NCBI GenBank assembly: GCA_016789705.1
Contig: JAEUQR010000005.1
Coordinates: forward strand, 131,153 to 195,152
From: Acidobacteriota bacterium
Lineage (GTDB): Bacteria > Acidobacteriota > Vicinamibacteria > Vicinamibacterales > UBA2999
DNA length: 64,000 nt
Reading direction: 5' to 3'
Of the stretch, positions 26,801-35,392 are shown piece after piece (the stretch's first letter is position 1; each line of letters opens with the position of its first letter). The notes beneath the pieces were generated by a model that saw nothing but the letters and a program-made list of their open reading frames with translations, did no database searches and was not told the origin of the DNA. The position numbers and the translations under genes were made by a program.

Positions 26801-27427
26801 ATAGTGCACGTCGTTGGTGACGACGAGCGGCATGTCGAGATCGCGGGCGATCGGCAGCAGGCCGTTGTTGACGATGCGCTGCTCCTCGATGCCCTGATAC
26901 TGCATCTCGAGGAAGAAGTTGCCGGCGCCGAGGATGTCGCGGAAGGTGGCGGCGGCGGCTACCGCACGTTTCGCGTGTTCGGTGCGGATCTCACTCGCCA
27001 CTTCCCCCTTGAGGCAGCTGCTGAGGCCGATGAGACCCTCGCTGTGCTGCGCCAGGAGCTGTTTGTCGATGCGCGGCTTGTAGTAGAAGCCCTCCGTGTA
27101 GCCCGACGACACCAGTTTGATCAGGTTGCGGAAGCCGGTCTCGTTCTCGGCCAGGAGCACGAGATGGTTCGCCGTCTCCCCGGGCGTGCCCGACTTGTCG
27201 CGGCGGTCGCCGGGCGCGACGTAGACCTCGCAACCGAGGATCGGGTTGATGCCGCGCTTCCTGGCCGCGTCGTGGAAGACCACCGACGAGAACATGTTGC
27301 CGTGTTCGGTCACGGCGAGCGCGGGCATCTTGAGCGCCGCGGCCTGGTCGAGCAGCTCGTCGATGCGGCAGGCGCCGTCGAGCAGCGAGAACTCGGTGTG
27401 GCAGTGGAGATGGACGAAGTCAGACAT
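23888..27427 (-). CDS. dnaE: DNA polymerase III subunit alpha
   Basis: This is the replicative polymerase, 1179 residues. It has an N-terminal PHP domain (VHLHCHTEFSLLDG), the catalytic palm with PDIDVDF, the fingers with GRGSAAGSLVAYCL and GFNKSHSTAYA, an HhH region and a C-terminal OB fold (GGVVAAVRALKTKKGDPMAVL). It is the DnaE1 type without a proofreading exonuclease insert. I chose ATG 27427 because the PHP motif follows at once; the in-frame extension to 27469 runs into the GC-rich repeat. Confidence 0.97.
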   Translation of the reverse strand: MSDFVHLHCHTEFSLLDGACRIDELLDQAAALKMPALAVTEHGNMFSSVVFHDAARKRGINPILGCEVYVAPGDRRDKSGTPGETANHLVLLAENETGFRNLIKLVSSGYTEGFYYKPRIDKQLLAQHSEGLIGLSSCLKGEVASEIRTEHAKRAVAAAATFRDILGAGNFFLEMQYQGIEEQRIVNNGLLPIARDLDMPLVVTNDVHYLHQHDSKPHDLLLCIGTGKSVHDEKRLKYHGDQFFLKTAAQMAAVFGDYPEAMRNTLAIAERCNVVIPSGTLHVPKFEVPSPYSLDDYFEHVSRQGYAERLPRLRQLAAEGKLRHSLEEYDARLDYEIAMIKRMGYTGYFMIVWDFIRYAREHGIPVGPGRGSAAGSLVAYCLRITDVDPIDYDLLFERFLNPERVSMPDIDVDFCERRRGEVIDYVTRKYGRENVSQIITFGTMKAKAVIRDVGRVLDMAYADVDRIAKQIPPALDMTLAKALTENPVLREMRDKDPRVKDVLDMGQRLEGMSRNAGVHAAGVVIAPGPITDYAPLYKSNRDEITTQWAMKEVERVGLLKMDFLGLSTLTLIQDALAEIKRTEELVLDIDGVPLDDAKTYQVFCEGQTFGIFQFESSGMRELLRKSKPQRLDDLIALNALYRPGPLKSGMVDDYVARKQGKTEVKYDLAALEPILADTYGVIAYQEQVMRIAAVLAGFTLGQSDVLRKAMGKKDPKVMAKQREAFLEGTKKKGISEKKATKIFELMEYFAGYGFNKSHSTAYAFLAYQTAYLKANYPRHFAAALLTIEAANTDKLALYITECRDRGIAVLPPDVNESQMHFSVVPEGVRFGLTAIKGLGEGAIQAILDVRARTGRITALHQLAEELDLRIANRRVFEALVKSGACDSLILPGPDGARLPPAVGRARLMRGLDLALEHGARVQRDREQGQANLFGEAVPSAPGAPDGAVPDGPPWTEMEWLANEKEALGLYLSGHPVDRHTPDLRAFGARTVGDLLGLEMPEAEEGQPGRLLLEDVAVGGVVAAVRALKTKKGDPMAVLTLEDAQGSIETVVFPETYGRFRHLIESGALLLVKGKFERDEDSTRFQANELAPLEGLRERMARSVSIHLNATASRSTLEALWDVLAQHQGDRPIVLELEVAHDRRRLRVKANVTPQIRVKPSEQLITAVERVCGAGSVVLQ

Positions 27428-27564
27428 GGCGGGGCTCGGGTCCCGGGTCCCGGGGCTCGGGGCCGGCAATTCGGCAGGCGCGCGCTGCGCGGCAGATTCG
27501 TGGACTCCGTGACGCTGGCATTCGTTCTTCCCCGAGCCCCGGGACCGGAGTCCCGAGCCCCGCC
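27428..27564. repeat. Long GC-rich inverted repeat between guaA and dnaE
   Basis: The left arm 27428-27462 and right arm 27530-27564 are 35 nt each and match as inverted repeats at 32 of 35 positions, with a 67-nt spacer. Each arm contains GGGGCTCGGG-type blocks. The outer 25 nt of the left arm recur exactly at 11931-11955. It occupies nearly the whole gap between the two genes and could form a very stable stem. It has no ORF and looks like a REP/BIME-type or MITE-like element. Confidence 0.7.
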
Positions 27565-27571
27565 AAGCATG

Positions 27572-29191
27572 CTACTCCCACTCGATAGTGGAAGGCGGCT
27601 TGGAGCTGATGTCGTAGGTGACGCGGTTGATGCCGCGCACTTCGTTGATGATGCGGCGCGACACGGTCTTGAGCAGGCCGTACGGCAGCTCCGCCCAGTC
27701 GGCGGTCATGAAGTCGGAGGTCTGCACGGCGCGCAGCGCGACGACGTAGTCGTAGGTGCGGCCATCCCCCATCACGCCGACGCTCTTCACCGGCAGGAAC
27801 ACCGCGAAGGCCTGGCTCGTGAGGTCGTACCAGCTGCGGCCGGTCGCGTCGTCATGCCAGCGGCGGAGTTCCTCGATGAAGATCGCATCGGCCTTGCGCA
27901 GCAGGTCCGCGTACTCGCGCTTCACCTCGCCGAGGATGCGCACGCCGAGGCCGGGACCGGGGAATGGATGGCGCTGCACCATCTCGGCCGGCAGTCCGAG
28001 CGCGATGCCGAGTTCGCGCACTTCGTCCTTGAAGAGATCGCGCAGCGGCTCGAGCAGCTTCAGGCCGAGTTCCGCCGGCAGGCCGCCGACGTTGTGGTGA
28101 CTCTTGATCGTGACGGCCTTCTTCGTCTTCGCGCCGCCCGACTCGATGACGTCCGGATAGATCGTGCCCTGGGCGAGGAACGTCGCGCCCTTGTGACCGC
28201 CGGTGCCGGCCTTGAGCGTCGCGGCTTCGGCCTTGAAGACCTCGACGAACTCGCGGCCTATGATCCTGCGCTTCTGCTCCGGGTCGGTCACGCCGGCGAG
28301 CTGGCCGAGGAACTGCGCGCTCGCATCCACGTGGATGACACGCGCGTGCAGGCGGCCGACGAACATCTCCATGACGTGCCGCGCCTCGTCGAGGCGGAGC
28401 AGGCCGTGATCGACGAACACGCAGGTGAGCTGATCGCCGATGGCGCGATGGATGAGCGCGGCGGCGACGCTCGAGTCGACGCCGCCCGAGAGACCGAGAA
28501 TCACTTCCTCGTCGCCCACCTGGCGCCGGATTGCCTCGACCGCCTCGGTGATGTGATCGCGCATCACCCAGTCGGGCGTCGCGCCGCAGATGTCGACGAC
28601 GAACCGCCGCAGGATCGCCGCGCCCTGACGGGTGTGGGTCACCTCGGGGTGGAACTGCACGCCGTAGAAGCGGCGCGTGTCATCGGCCATCGCGGCAATC
28701 GGGCAGCTCGGCGTGGACGCCATGAGTGTGAAGCCCGGCGGCAGCGCCGTCACCTTGTCGCCGTGGCTCATCCACACGTTCAGCACGGCGTCGCCGGCGG
28801 CGTCGCGGCCGTCTTCGATGCCGGCAAGCAGCGCCGCGTGGCCGTGGGCGCGCACTTCGGCGAAGCCGAACTCGCGATGGCTGCTCGGTTCGACCTGTCC
28901 CCCCTGCTGCACGGCCATGGTGAACATGCCGTAGCAGATGCCAAGCACCGGCACGCCCAGCTCGAAGACGGCCTGTGGCGCCCTGAGATCCTGCGCCTCG
29001 TAGGTGCTCGCGTGGCTGCCCGAGAGGATGACGCCCTTCACGGCGTGCTCGCGGGCGTAGTTGCGCACCCAGTCGTCGGTCACGTCGCAGGGATGCACTT
29101 CGCTGTAGACATGGGCGTCGCGCACGCGCCGCGCGATGAGCTGGGTGACCTGTGAGCCGAAATCGAGAACGAGGATGGTCTGGTGTGCCAC
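27572..29191 (-). CDS. guaA: GMP synthase (glutamine-hydrolysing)
   Basis: GuaA converts XMP to GMP with glutamine nitrogen. The 539 residues hold an N-terminal class I amidotransferase with Cys86 in GICYGM and the His/Glu pair in [10 protein letters not shown], an ATP pyrophosphatase domain with [10 protein letters not shown], and the C-terminal dimer domain ending PPSTIEWE. Oddly, residue 90 after CYGM is Phe where Gln is nearly invariant. I chose GTG 29191; a longer frame upstream lacks homology. A TATAAT -10 lies at 29253-29248. Confidence 0.94.
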   Translation of the reverse strand: MAHQTILVLDFGSQVTQLIARRVRDAHVYSEVHPCDVTDDWVRNYAREHAVKGVILSGSHASTYEAQDLRAPQAVFELGVPVLGICYGMFTMAVQQGGQVEPSSHREFGFAEVRAHGHAALLAGIEDGRDAAGDAVLNVWMSHGDKVTALPPGFTLMASTPSCPIAAMADDTRRFYGVQFHPEVTHTRQGAAILRRFVVDICGATPDWVMRDHITEAVEAIRRQVGDEEVILGLSGGVDSSVAAALIHRAIGDQLTCVFVDHGLLRLDEARHVMEMFVGRLHARVIHVDASAQFLGQLAGVTDPEQKRRIIGREFVEVFKAEAATLKAGTGGHKGATFLAQGTIYPDVIESGGAKTKKAVTIKSHHNVGGLPAELGLKLLEPLRDLFKDEVRELGIALGLPAEMVQRHPFPGPGLGVRILGEVKREYADLLRKADAIFIEELRRWHDDATGRSWYDLTSQAFAVFLPVKSVGVMGDGRTYDYVVALRAVQTSDFMTADWAELPYGLLKTVSRRIINEVRGINRVTYDISSKPPSTIEWE

Positions 29192-29245
29192 GGGTATCGG
29201 GTCGGGATGCGGGGACGGACGCGGCGCGGACGCGCGCGTCGCCGG

Positions 29246-29253
29246 TATTATAT
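29246..29253. promoter_or_regulatory. Overlapping divergent -10 elements, guaA / propeller gene
   Basis: The plus strand reads TATTAT at 29246-29251, 6 nt before the GTG of the propeller gene. The minus strand reads TATAAT at 29253-29248, a perfect -10 for guaA with a leader of about 50 nt. No strong -35 is seen on either side. The plus-strand transcript would start at the GTG itself. Confidence 0.5.
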
Positions 29254-29257
29254 CGGG

Positions 29258-30508
29258 GTGAAGCGTGTCGCCGTCGCGCGAAGTCGGGCCAGCGCGGGTG
29301 CTCTGCTGGCGCTGCTGGTCCTGTCGCCGCCGCGCGCCCTCGCGCAGGGGCCGCCGGCCGCGCCATTGGCCACGCCCGCTTCCCCGCCGGTCGCCGCGCC
29401 CGCCGCCCCGTCCGCGCACCTCAGTCTGCTCTCCGGTGGAGTCATGGACGTGCGCTGGGCCACGGCGCAGGACGTGGCGCTCACGACCGCGCCCGGCTTC
29501 GATGCCACGACCGCCTACGTGCCGACACGCGACGGCGCGCTCACGGCGCGCGACCTCGAAACCGGCGCCGCGCGCTGGCGCGTCGAGGCGCCCACGCCCT
29601 ACGCCCCGGCCGTCGGCGGCGACCTCGTCTTCGTCGTCGTGAGCGGCGGGGTGCGGGCGCTGGCCGCGACGAGCGGCGCGGTGCGCTGGCAGCGTCCGCT
29701 GCCGGGCACGGTCGCGGCGCCGCCCTACTGGGACACCGGGTGGCTCATCCTGTCGTTCGAGGGCGGCGATCTCGCGGCGTTCCGCGCCGCCGACGGCGAA
29801 CTCGTGTGGCGCGTGTCGCTCGGCGCCGTGGCGCACGTGGCCCCGGCCCCGGCACTCGACAACCTGTATCTCGGGCTCGACGACGGCCGCACGGTCGCGC
29901 TCGCGCTCGCGTCGGGCCAGACCGTGTGGACGCGCACGACGGAAGGCCGGGCGACCGGCGTCACCGCGCTGGACGACCAGGTGTTCGTCGGCACGTCAGC
30001 GGGTGTGCTCTGGAGCCTCGATCCGCGCAGCGGGCGCGTCCGCTGGCGCTGGCGCACGGGGGCGGCGGTCGTCGCGTCGGCCGCGGCCGACGAGGCGCGC
30101 ATCTACGTGCTCGCCTACGACCACATCCTGCGCGCGCTCGATCGCGGCAACGGCAACCTGCGCTGGCGTCGCGCGCTGCCGCATCGCCCGGCCGGCTCGC
30201 CGATTGTCGTCGACGGCACGGTCATCGTGCCCTCGTTCTCGACTGAACTCGCCGGCTACGACGCCGTCAAGGGCACGCCCACGCTGTCGATGGCGAGCAC
30301 GAGCGAAGTGGCCGGCTCGACACGGTTCCGTGTCGGCGGACGCGTGACCGGCACGCGCCTCACGGCCGTCTCGACCGACGGGCAACTCATCGCCTTCGGG
30401 CCGCGCGTCGAACCGCCCGTCGAGCCGCTCGGCGCGCTGCCCGGCACGCCCAGTCCGGAACCGCCGCCGTCGCCGCCTCAGGCGCCGGTGCCGCCGCCCT
30501 CGCGGTAG
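29258..30508 (+). CDS. PQQ-type beta-propeller protein, BamB-like, exported
   Basis: The 416-residue product has a signal peptide ([25 protein letters not shown]) and repeated propeller blades with GAxRW / GxxxW motifs such as [22 protein letters not shown] and [11 protein letters not shown]. This is the PQQ-binding-like fold of BamB, the BAM accessory lipoprotein, but no lipobox is seen, so the exact role is unassigned. The C-terminus is Pro-rich. It starts at GTG 29258 without Shine-Dalgarno and overlaps the convergent membrane-protein gene by 31 nt. Confidence 0.75.
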   Translation: MKRVAVARSRASAGALLALLVLSPPRALAQGPPAAPLATPASPPVAAPAAPSAHLSLLSGGVMDVRWATAQDVALTTAPGFDATTAYVPTRDGALTARDLETGAARWRVEAPTPYAPAVGGDLVFVVVSGGVRALAATSGAVRWQRPLPGTVAAPPYWDTGWLILSFEGGDLAAFRAADGELVWRVSLGAVAHVAPAPALDNLYLGLDDGRTVALALASGQTVWTRTTEGRATGVTALDDQVFVGTSAGVLWSLDPRSGRVRWRWRTGAAVVASAAADEARIYVLAYDHILRALDRGNGNLRWRRALPHRPAGSPIVVDGTVIVPSFSTELAGYDAVKGTPTLSMASTSEVAGSTRFRVGGRVTGTRLTAVSTDGQLIAFGPRVEPPVEPLGALPGTPSPEPPPSPPQAPVPPPSR

Positions 30509-31434
30509 AGCCGCAGGTAGGCGACGAGCGCGGTCAGGCCGAGGAACTGGAAGACCAGGCCGCGCACCATCCACGCGCCGACCTGCAGCGGCAGCGCCGC
30601 GAGTCCCACGAACGGCACGAAGGCGATGAGGCCCAGGGCGGCCGTGGCGAGGAACGACGCCGCCGTGCCGAGGGCGACGAGCGTCGAGACGACGCCGAAC
30701 ACGATGCCGACCTCGCACGGCCGCCGCACGAGGAACGCCGTCGTGCGCGCCACCGCCGTGCCGGCGTCGCAGTCGTCGACGGCCACGGCAATCTGCATCA
30801 GCAGATACAGCAGGTTCACGACCGTCACGGCGACGATGACGGCGACGGTCACGGCGAAGATGCGCGCCGCGTCCCAGGCGGAATCCGGCGTGCCGAGCGA
30901 CACGACGGTGGCGAGTGAGGCCGTGCCGATGAGGCCGTAGGCCACGAAGAGGCCCACGCCGAGGCGCGCGAACCGTCCGAAGAGGCGCTGCGCCCCGGCG
31001 GTCGCCGTCTCGAGCCGGAAACGTCCGGTACGGCCGACCGCGCTCAGGTGCAGCGGCGGATGTTCGATCGGGCCGGCCTCGCCCTCGGCCAGCGCCAGCA
31101 CGGCGATCGTTCCGCCCTTGACGAACGCCATGAAGAGCGCGCCGCCGAGCAGCACCACGAGCATGGCGGCGAGGAAGGCGGCGAGGGCGATCGGATGGGC
31201 CAGGAGCGCCGCTGCCACGGCCGGCACCGCTCGCCGCAGGCCCTGATCGAAGAGGTCCTGCGGCGCCAGATCCGAGGTCAGCACGACGAGGGCGGCGCCG
31301 CCCACGACGGGCACAGCGAGGAGGGCCGTGAAGACCGAATCGGCCACCCACTGCAGCACGACGACCTGCCAGTTCGCGGCCGTGAGCAGTGCTCCGCGCT
31401 TCAGCGCCAGCTTGGGAGAGGCGAAGAGCGCCAT
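30478..31434 (-). CDS. Hypothetical polytopic membrane protein
   Basis: The 318-residue protein has about six hydrophobic segments, for example VVGGAALVVLT, LAAFLAAMLVVLLGGALFMAF and LGLIAFVPFVGLAALPL, in a layout like the DUF4013/YIP1-type families. I do not recognise a catalytic motif. The ATG at 31434 follows TATAGT (31458-31453) by 18 nt. Its 3' end overlaps the convergent propeller gene. Confidence 0.7.
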   Translation of the reverse strand: MALFASPKLALKRGALLTAANWQVVVLQWVADSVFTALLAVPVVGGAALVVLTSDLAPQDLFDQGLRRAVPAVAAALLAHPIALAAFLAAMLVVLLGGALFMAFVKGGTIAVLALAEGEAGPIEHPPLHLSAVGRTGRFRLETATAGAQRLFGRFARLGVGLFVAYGLIGTASLATVVSLGTPDSAWDAARIFAVTVAVIVAVTVVNLLYLLMQIAVAVDDCDAGTAVARTTAFLVRRPCEVGIVFGVVSTLVALGTAASFLATAALGLIAFVPFVGLAALPLQVGAWMVRGLVFQFLGLTALVAYLRLYREGGGTGA

Positions 31435-31452
31435 CGGTGGTGGGTGTCGAGC

Positions 31453-31460
31453 ACTATACC
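31453..31460. promoter_or_regulatory. Overlapping divergent -10 elements, membrane protein / histidine kinase
   Basis: ACTATACC gives TATAGT on the minus strand for the membrane-protein gene (leader about 11 nt) and TATACC on the plus strand for the kinase gene (leader about 60 nt). No -35 stands out. Confidence 0.4.
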
Positions 31461-31525
31461 AAACGCGTTCGGGCGGGATTCGCCTTGTCGGCGCGCGGAG
31501 CGGCCTGCAAGAATGGGCAGCGTCC

Positions 31526-34500
31526 ATGTCCTGTCCCCCGCTCGTCAGGCGCGCGCTCGTCAGGGTGGGTGCGCTGCTCCTCGTGGCGCTCGCGGTCGTC
31601 TGGGGCGGCGGCTGGCAGTGGTCGCGCCAGCGGCTCGGGCCCACACCTGCCGACACACGGAAGCTGGTCGAGGCCGAAACGCGGGCGCGGATGTCGCGGC
31701 TCACGGGCGCCCTCGATGCCGCGGTGGCTGACGTCACGGCCGACGGTGCGCTGGTCGAACGGGCGGCCGGTGGCGATGGCCCGAGCATCACGCACCTCTT
31801 TGCCGCCGTGGCCCTCGACGAGCGCCGGGACGCCGGGCGGATTGCGGCACTCACCATGTACGGGGTGGATGGCGCGCCGCTCGCCTGGGACGGCCGCCCA
31901 TCGACGCTCCCGGCGTCACGCCTGAGTGCCGGCGACGCCACGTTCCTGCTGCCCACGCCGCTCGGCGTGCGGCTGGCCCGGGTGGCGCCGGTCTTCTCGA
32001 CGGAGAACGCCGGCCGCCGCATCGGCAGTGTCGTGGCCGAGGCCACCGTGTCGACGGCCACACCGGGCGATCCGGTGGGGTTGGCGCAGTGGGCCACTGA
32101 GGTTGCGCCGGTCGTGGTCGGGCCGCCCGTGCCGCACGACGCCGATCCCGACGCCTTCGACGTCACCACTGACGGTGGCGCGCTCGTCGGCACCGCGCGT
32201 CTGGCGCCCGACGCCCTGGCCGCCGCCCGCGCGCGTGCCGACGCCACCGTGGGCGCGCTCCTCTGGTTCACGGCGGCGCTGGGGCTGGCCATGCTGCTCG
32301 GCCCGCTGGCTGACTGGCGCACGCTCGCGCGCACGACGAGCGCCTTCCTTGGGGTGAGCGGGCTCATGGCCGCGGTGGTCCTCGCCGCCGGCGTCATGGC
32401 GGCGCGCGGCCTCGACATCGCGGCGCCGGTGTGGGCGCGCGAGGGCCGCTTCGCGGGGGCGGCGCTCGTGGCCTTCGCGCTCTCGGCGCTGCTGGCCACC
32501 GTCGTGGACCGCTGGCGGACGCTCCGGTGTGGCGCCCGGACCGGCCAGGCGGTGTGTCTGCTCACCCACGTCGTGGCCGGCGCCCTGCTTGGCGCCGCGG
32601 CCCTCCGTCACGACCGGCTCCTCGCGGCCGCGCTGCCGGTCGATCTCGGCGACGCCGCGCGCTTCGCGCTCGCCCCGTTCGAACCGGCGCGACTTGCCGC
32701 GACCGCGGGTCTCGTGTTCCTGCACGCCGCCGCCGCGCTCGTCGCGGTCACGCTCATCCGGGCCCTGACGGCCTTGACATGCGCGCGCCGCCGCGGTGTG
32801 TATGGCGCGGGTCTGATCGCGGCCGGCGTCGCGGCCGCGACCGTGGCATGGGCCGGGGCGACCGGCCCGGCCCCCGCGGTCGATCTCGGACTCGTGGCCG
32901 GCGTGCTCGGGCTCCTGGCCGCCTTCGATGCGGCCTTCCGCACGTTGCGCCGGGGGTCGCAGCCGGCGCGGCTCGTCGTGGCTTTTGCGGCACTGGCCGT
33001 GCCGTCGCTGGCGGCCTATCCGTCGCTCGCCGTGTCGGCCGCGTCGAGCCGCCAGGACGTGATCGCGCGCGATATCGCCCGCCAGGTCGCCGACCAACGT
33101 CAGGACCTGCAGCGCTCGCTGCGCACGGCGCTCGACGAACTCGATCGCTCCGCCGATCTGGCCGATCTCGTCGGTGCGTCGGCGCCGGGGCCGAGCGGTC
33201 TCGTGCCGACCGATGCCGCCTTCCTGGTCTGGTCGCGCACCACACTCGCCACCCGCCGCCTCACCTCGTCGGTCGAACTCTACGACGGCGGCGGGCGGAT
33301 GGTGAGCCGTTTCGCGCTCAATCTGCCGGAGACGTCGGTCGATCAGGCGTGGCAGGAAACCACCTGCGGCTGGGAGCTCTTCGAGGAAGTCTCGCCGTTC
33401 TTCGCCGAGGAGCGACGGCTGCTCCATGCCGGGCGCGGCGTGTGCGTCGATGGGCGCGTCGTCGGCTCGATCGTGGTGCATGTCGTGCTCGACTACGCGA
33501 ACCTCCCGTTCCTCGCCGCGCAGAATCCCTATGTGGCGCTGCTCGGCGCGTCGGAAGCGGCGGTCGCCGCCGGTGAGGCCCGCGCCCGTGACGACGTGGC
33601 CTTCGTGGTCTACGGCTGGAGCCGCCGGCCGCTCTACGTGTCGGGCGGCGAGGCGTGGACGCTGCCCGAGCCGCTCTTCGCACGCCTGGCGGCATCGCGC
33701 GAGCCGTTCTGGGCGGCCATCGACGATCACGGCGTGGTCTCCGACGTCTATCTGCTGAGCGATCGCGGCGCCATCTACGCCATCGGCTATCCGCGGCCGT
33801 CGCTGCTCGCCCACCTTTCGAACGTCGCCGAACTCGTCGCCCTCACGAGCGTCATCTTCGCCCTGCTGCTCGTGGCGGTGTCGATGGGCGCCCGCATCGG
33901 CGGCCGCTCGCCCGTCTCCGGCCGCGCGCTCTTCCGCGAGGTGCGGGCGAGTTTCTCGCGCACGCTCTTCCTGGCCTTCGTCGCCGCCGTCGTCGTGCCG
34001 GTCGTCGCCCTCGCGCTCGTGACCCGCGCCTACATGGCCACGTCGCTCAGGCAGGACATCGAACGCGAGGCCACGCGCACGGTGCTCTCGGCCAGCCGCG
34101 TCGTCGAGGACTTCGCCGCCATCGAGTCGCGTGGTGCCACCAATCTGCCGGTGCTCGACGACAGCCTGCTCGTGTGGCTGAGCCGAGTCATCGGTGAAGA
34201 CATCAACGTCTTTGCCGGCACGGGGCTGCTCGCCTCGAGCGAACGCACGCTGTTCGCGTCGGGACTGCTGCCCACGCGCACGCCGGGCGACACCTACCGC
34301 GCGCTCGTGCTCGAGGGCCGGCCCACCTACCTCGCCCGCGAGTCGGTCGGTGACTACGAGTACCAAGTGGTGTCGGCGCTCGTGCGCGTGGACGACGAGC
34401 AGGCGATCGTGAGCGTGCCGCTCACGCTGCGGCAGCGCGGCATCGAACGCCAGGTGGACGAACTGGACCGCCGCGTGCTGCTGGCCGCCATCGCCTTCAT

Positions 34501-35377
34501 CCTGCTCGGCTCGGCCATCGGCTACTGGGCCGCCGAACGCATCTCGGACCCGGTGAGCCGGTTGACGCGGGCCACCCGGCGACTCGCCGCCGGCGATCTC
34601 GAGGCCCACGTGCTCGTGCGCACGAGCGACGAGCTGGGCCGCCTCGTCGAGGCGTTCAACGGCATGGCCGACGACCTGCGGCGCCAGCGCACGCAGCTCG
34701 AACGCACGAACCGCCTCGAAGCCTGGGCGGAGATGGCGCGCCAGGTCGCCCACGACATCAAGAACCCGCTCACGCCGATCCAGTTGAACGCCGAGCATCT
34801 GCGTCGCGTGCACGTCGATCGCGGCCGCCCGCTCGGCGCGCTCGTCGACGACTGCGTGAACAACATCCTGCTGCAGGTGCGGCTGCTCCGGCAGCTCGCC
34901 TCGGAGTTCTCGAGCTTCGCGAGCGCCCCGCAGGCGCGGCCGGCGGCGACGCCGCTCGCGCCGCTCCTCGAAGAGATTCTGGCGCCCTACGTGCCGGCGC
35001 TCGCCGGCCGCATCACGCTGACGCACGAAGGCGCCGAGGCGCTGACGCTGCACGTCGACCGCGTGCTGCTGGCGCGGGCGCTGACGAATGTCATCGAGAA
35101 CGCGCTCCACGCGATGCCCGGCGAGGGCCGGCTCGTCGTGCGTGCCGAGGTGACGGGCGACGGCCGTGTGCGCATCGACGTCGTGGATTCCGGTGTCGGG
35201 ATGGATGCGGAGGCGCTCGGCCGCATCTTCGAGCCCTACTTCTCGACCAAAGCGACTGGCACCGGCCTCGGACTCACGATCGCGCGACGGAACGTGGAGC
35301 TGAACGGCGGCACGATCGCGGTCGCGAGCACCCAGGGCGTGGGCACGACCGTGTCGATGTGGCTGCCGGCGGCCTGA
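31526..35377 (+). CDS. Very large membrane sensor histidine kinase, NtrY-like
   Basis: The product has about 1283 residues. After an N-terminal helix and an extracytoplasmic segment comes a block of seven or eight transmembrane helices, a second extracytoplasmic region, two more helices, another periplasmic loop and a last helix leading to HAMP (ISDPVSRLTRATRRLAAGD). The kinase core has QVAHDIKNPLTPIQ (phospho-His), the N box VIENALHAM, and G boxes DSGVGM and GTGLGL. The core resembles NtrY; the sensor part is unusually long. No response regulator gene is adjacent, so the partner is unknown. Confidence 0.88.
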   Translation: MSCPPLVRRALVRVGALLLVALAVVWGGGWQWSRQRLGPTPADTRKLVEAETRARMSRLTGALDAAVADVTADGALVERAAGGDGPSITHLFAAVALDERRDAGRIAALTMYGVDGAPLAWDGRPSTLPASRLSAGDATFLLPTPLGVRLARVAPVFSTENAGRRIGSVVAEATVSTATPGDPVGLAQWATEVAPVVVGPPVPHDADPDAFDVTTDGGALVGTARLAPDALAAARARADATVGALLWFTAALGLAMLLGPLADWRTLARTTSAFLGVSGLMAAVVLAAGVMAARGLDIAAPVWAREGRFAGAALVAFALSALLATVVDRWRTLRCGARTGQAVCLLTHVVAGALLGAAALRHDRLLAAALPVDLGDAARFALAPFEPARLAATAGLVFLHAAAALVAVTLIRALTALTCARRRGVYGAGLIAAGVAAATVAWAGATGPAPAVDLGLVAGVLGLLAAFDAAFRTLRRGSQPARLVVAFAALAVPSLAAYPSLAVSAASSRQDVIARDIARQVADQRQDLQRSLRTALDELDRSADLADLVGASAPGPSGLVPTDAAFLVWSRTTLATRRLTSSVELYDGGGRMVSRFALNLPETSVDQAWQETTCGWELFEEVSPFFAEERRLLHAGRGVCVDGRVVGSIVVHVVLDYANLPFLAAQNPYVALLGASEAAVAAGEARARDDVAFVVYGWSRRPLYVSGGEAWTLPEPLFARLAASREPFWAAIDDHGVVSDVYLLSDRGAIYAIGYPRPSLLAHLSNVAELVALTSVIFALLLVAVSMGARIGGRSPVSGRALFREVRASFSRTLFLAFVAAVVVPVVALALVTRAYMATSLRQDIEREATRTVLSASRVVEDFAAIESRGATNLPVLDDSLLVWLSRVIGEDINVFAGTGLLASSERTLFASGLLPTRTPGDTYRALVLEGRPTYLARESVGDYEYQVVSALVRVDDEQAIVSVPLTLRQRGIERQVDELDRRVLLAAIAFILLGSAIGYWAAERISDPVSRLTRATRRLAAGDLEAHVLVRTSDELGRLVEAFNGMADDLRRQRTQLERTNRLEAWAEMARQVAHDIKNPLTPIQLNAEHLRRVHVDRGRPLGALVDDCVNNILLQVRLLRQLASEFSSFASAPQARPAATPLAPLLEEILAPYVPALAGRITLTHEGAEALTLHVDRVLLARALTNVIENALHAMPGEGRLVVRAEVTGDGRVRIDVVDSGVGMDAEALGRIFEPYFSTKATGTGLGLTIARRNVELNGGTIAVASTQGVGTTVSMWLPAA

Positions 35378-35392
35378 GCCGCGGTGGTGCGT

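Noticed and set aside
21383-29155. An uninterrupted plus-strand reading frame of about 2590 codons
   Set aside because: It is antisense to recJ, accA, dnaE and guaA, all of which have clear motifs. Its translation is rich in Arg, Ala, Glu, Val and His with no domain. High GC removes stop codons from the antisense frame, so this is a shadow.
31916-35110. A 1064-codon minus-strand frame under the histidine kinase gene
   Set aside because: Composition is shadow-like (Arg/Gly/Glu/His-rich) and the opposite strand encodes clear HAMP, HisKA and HATPase motifs.
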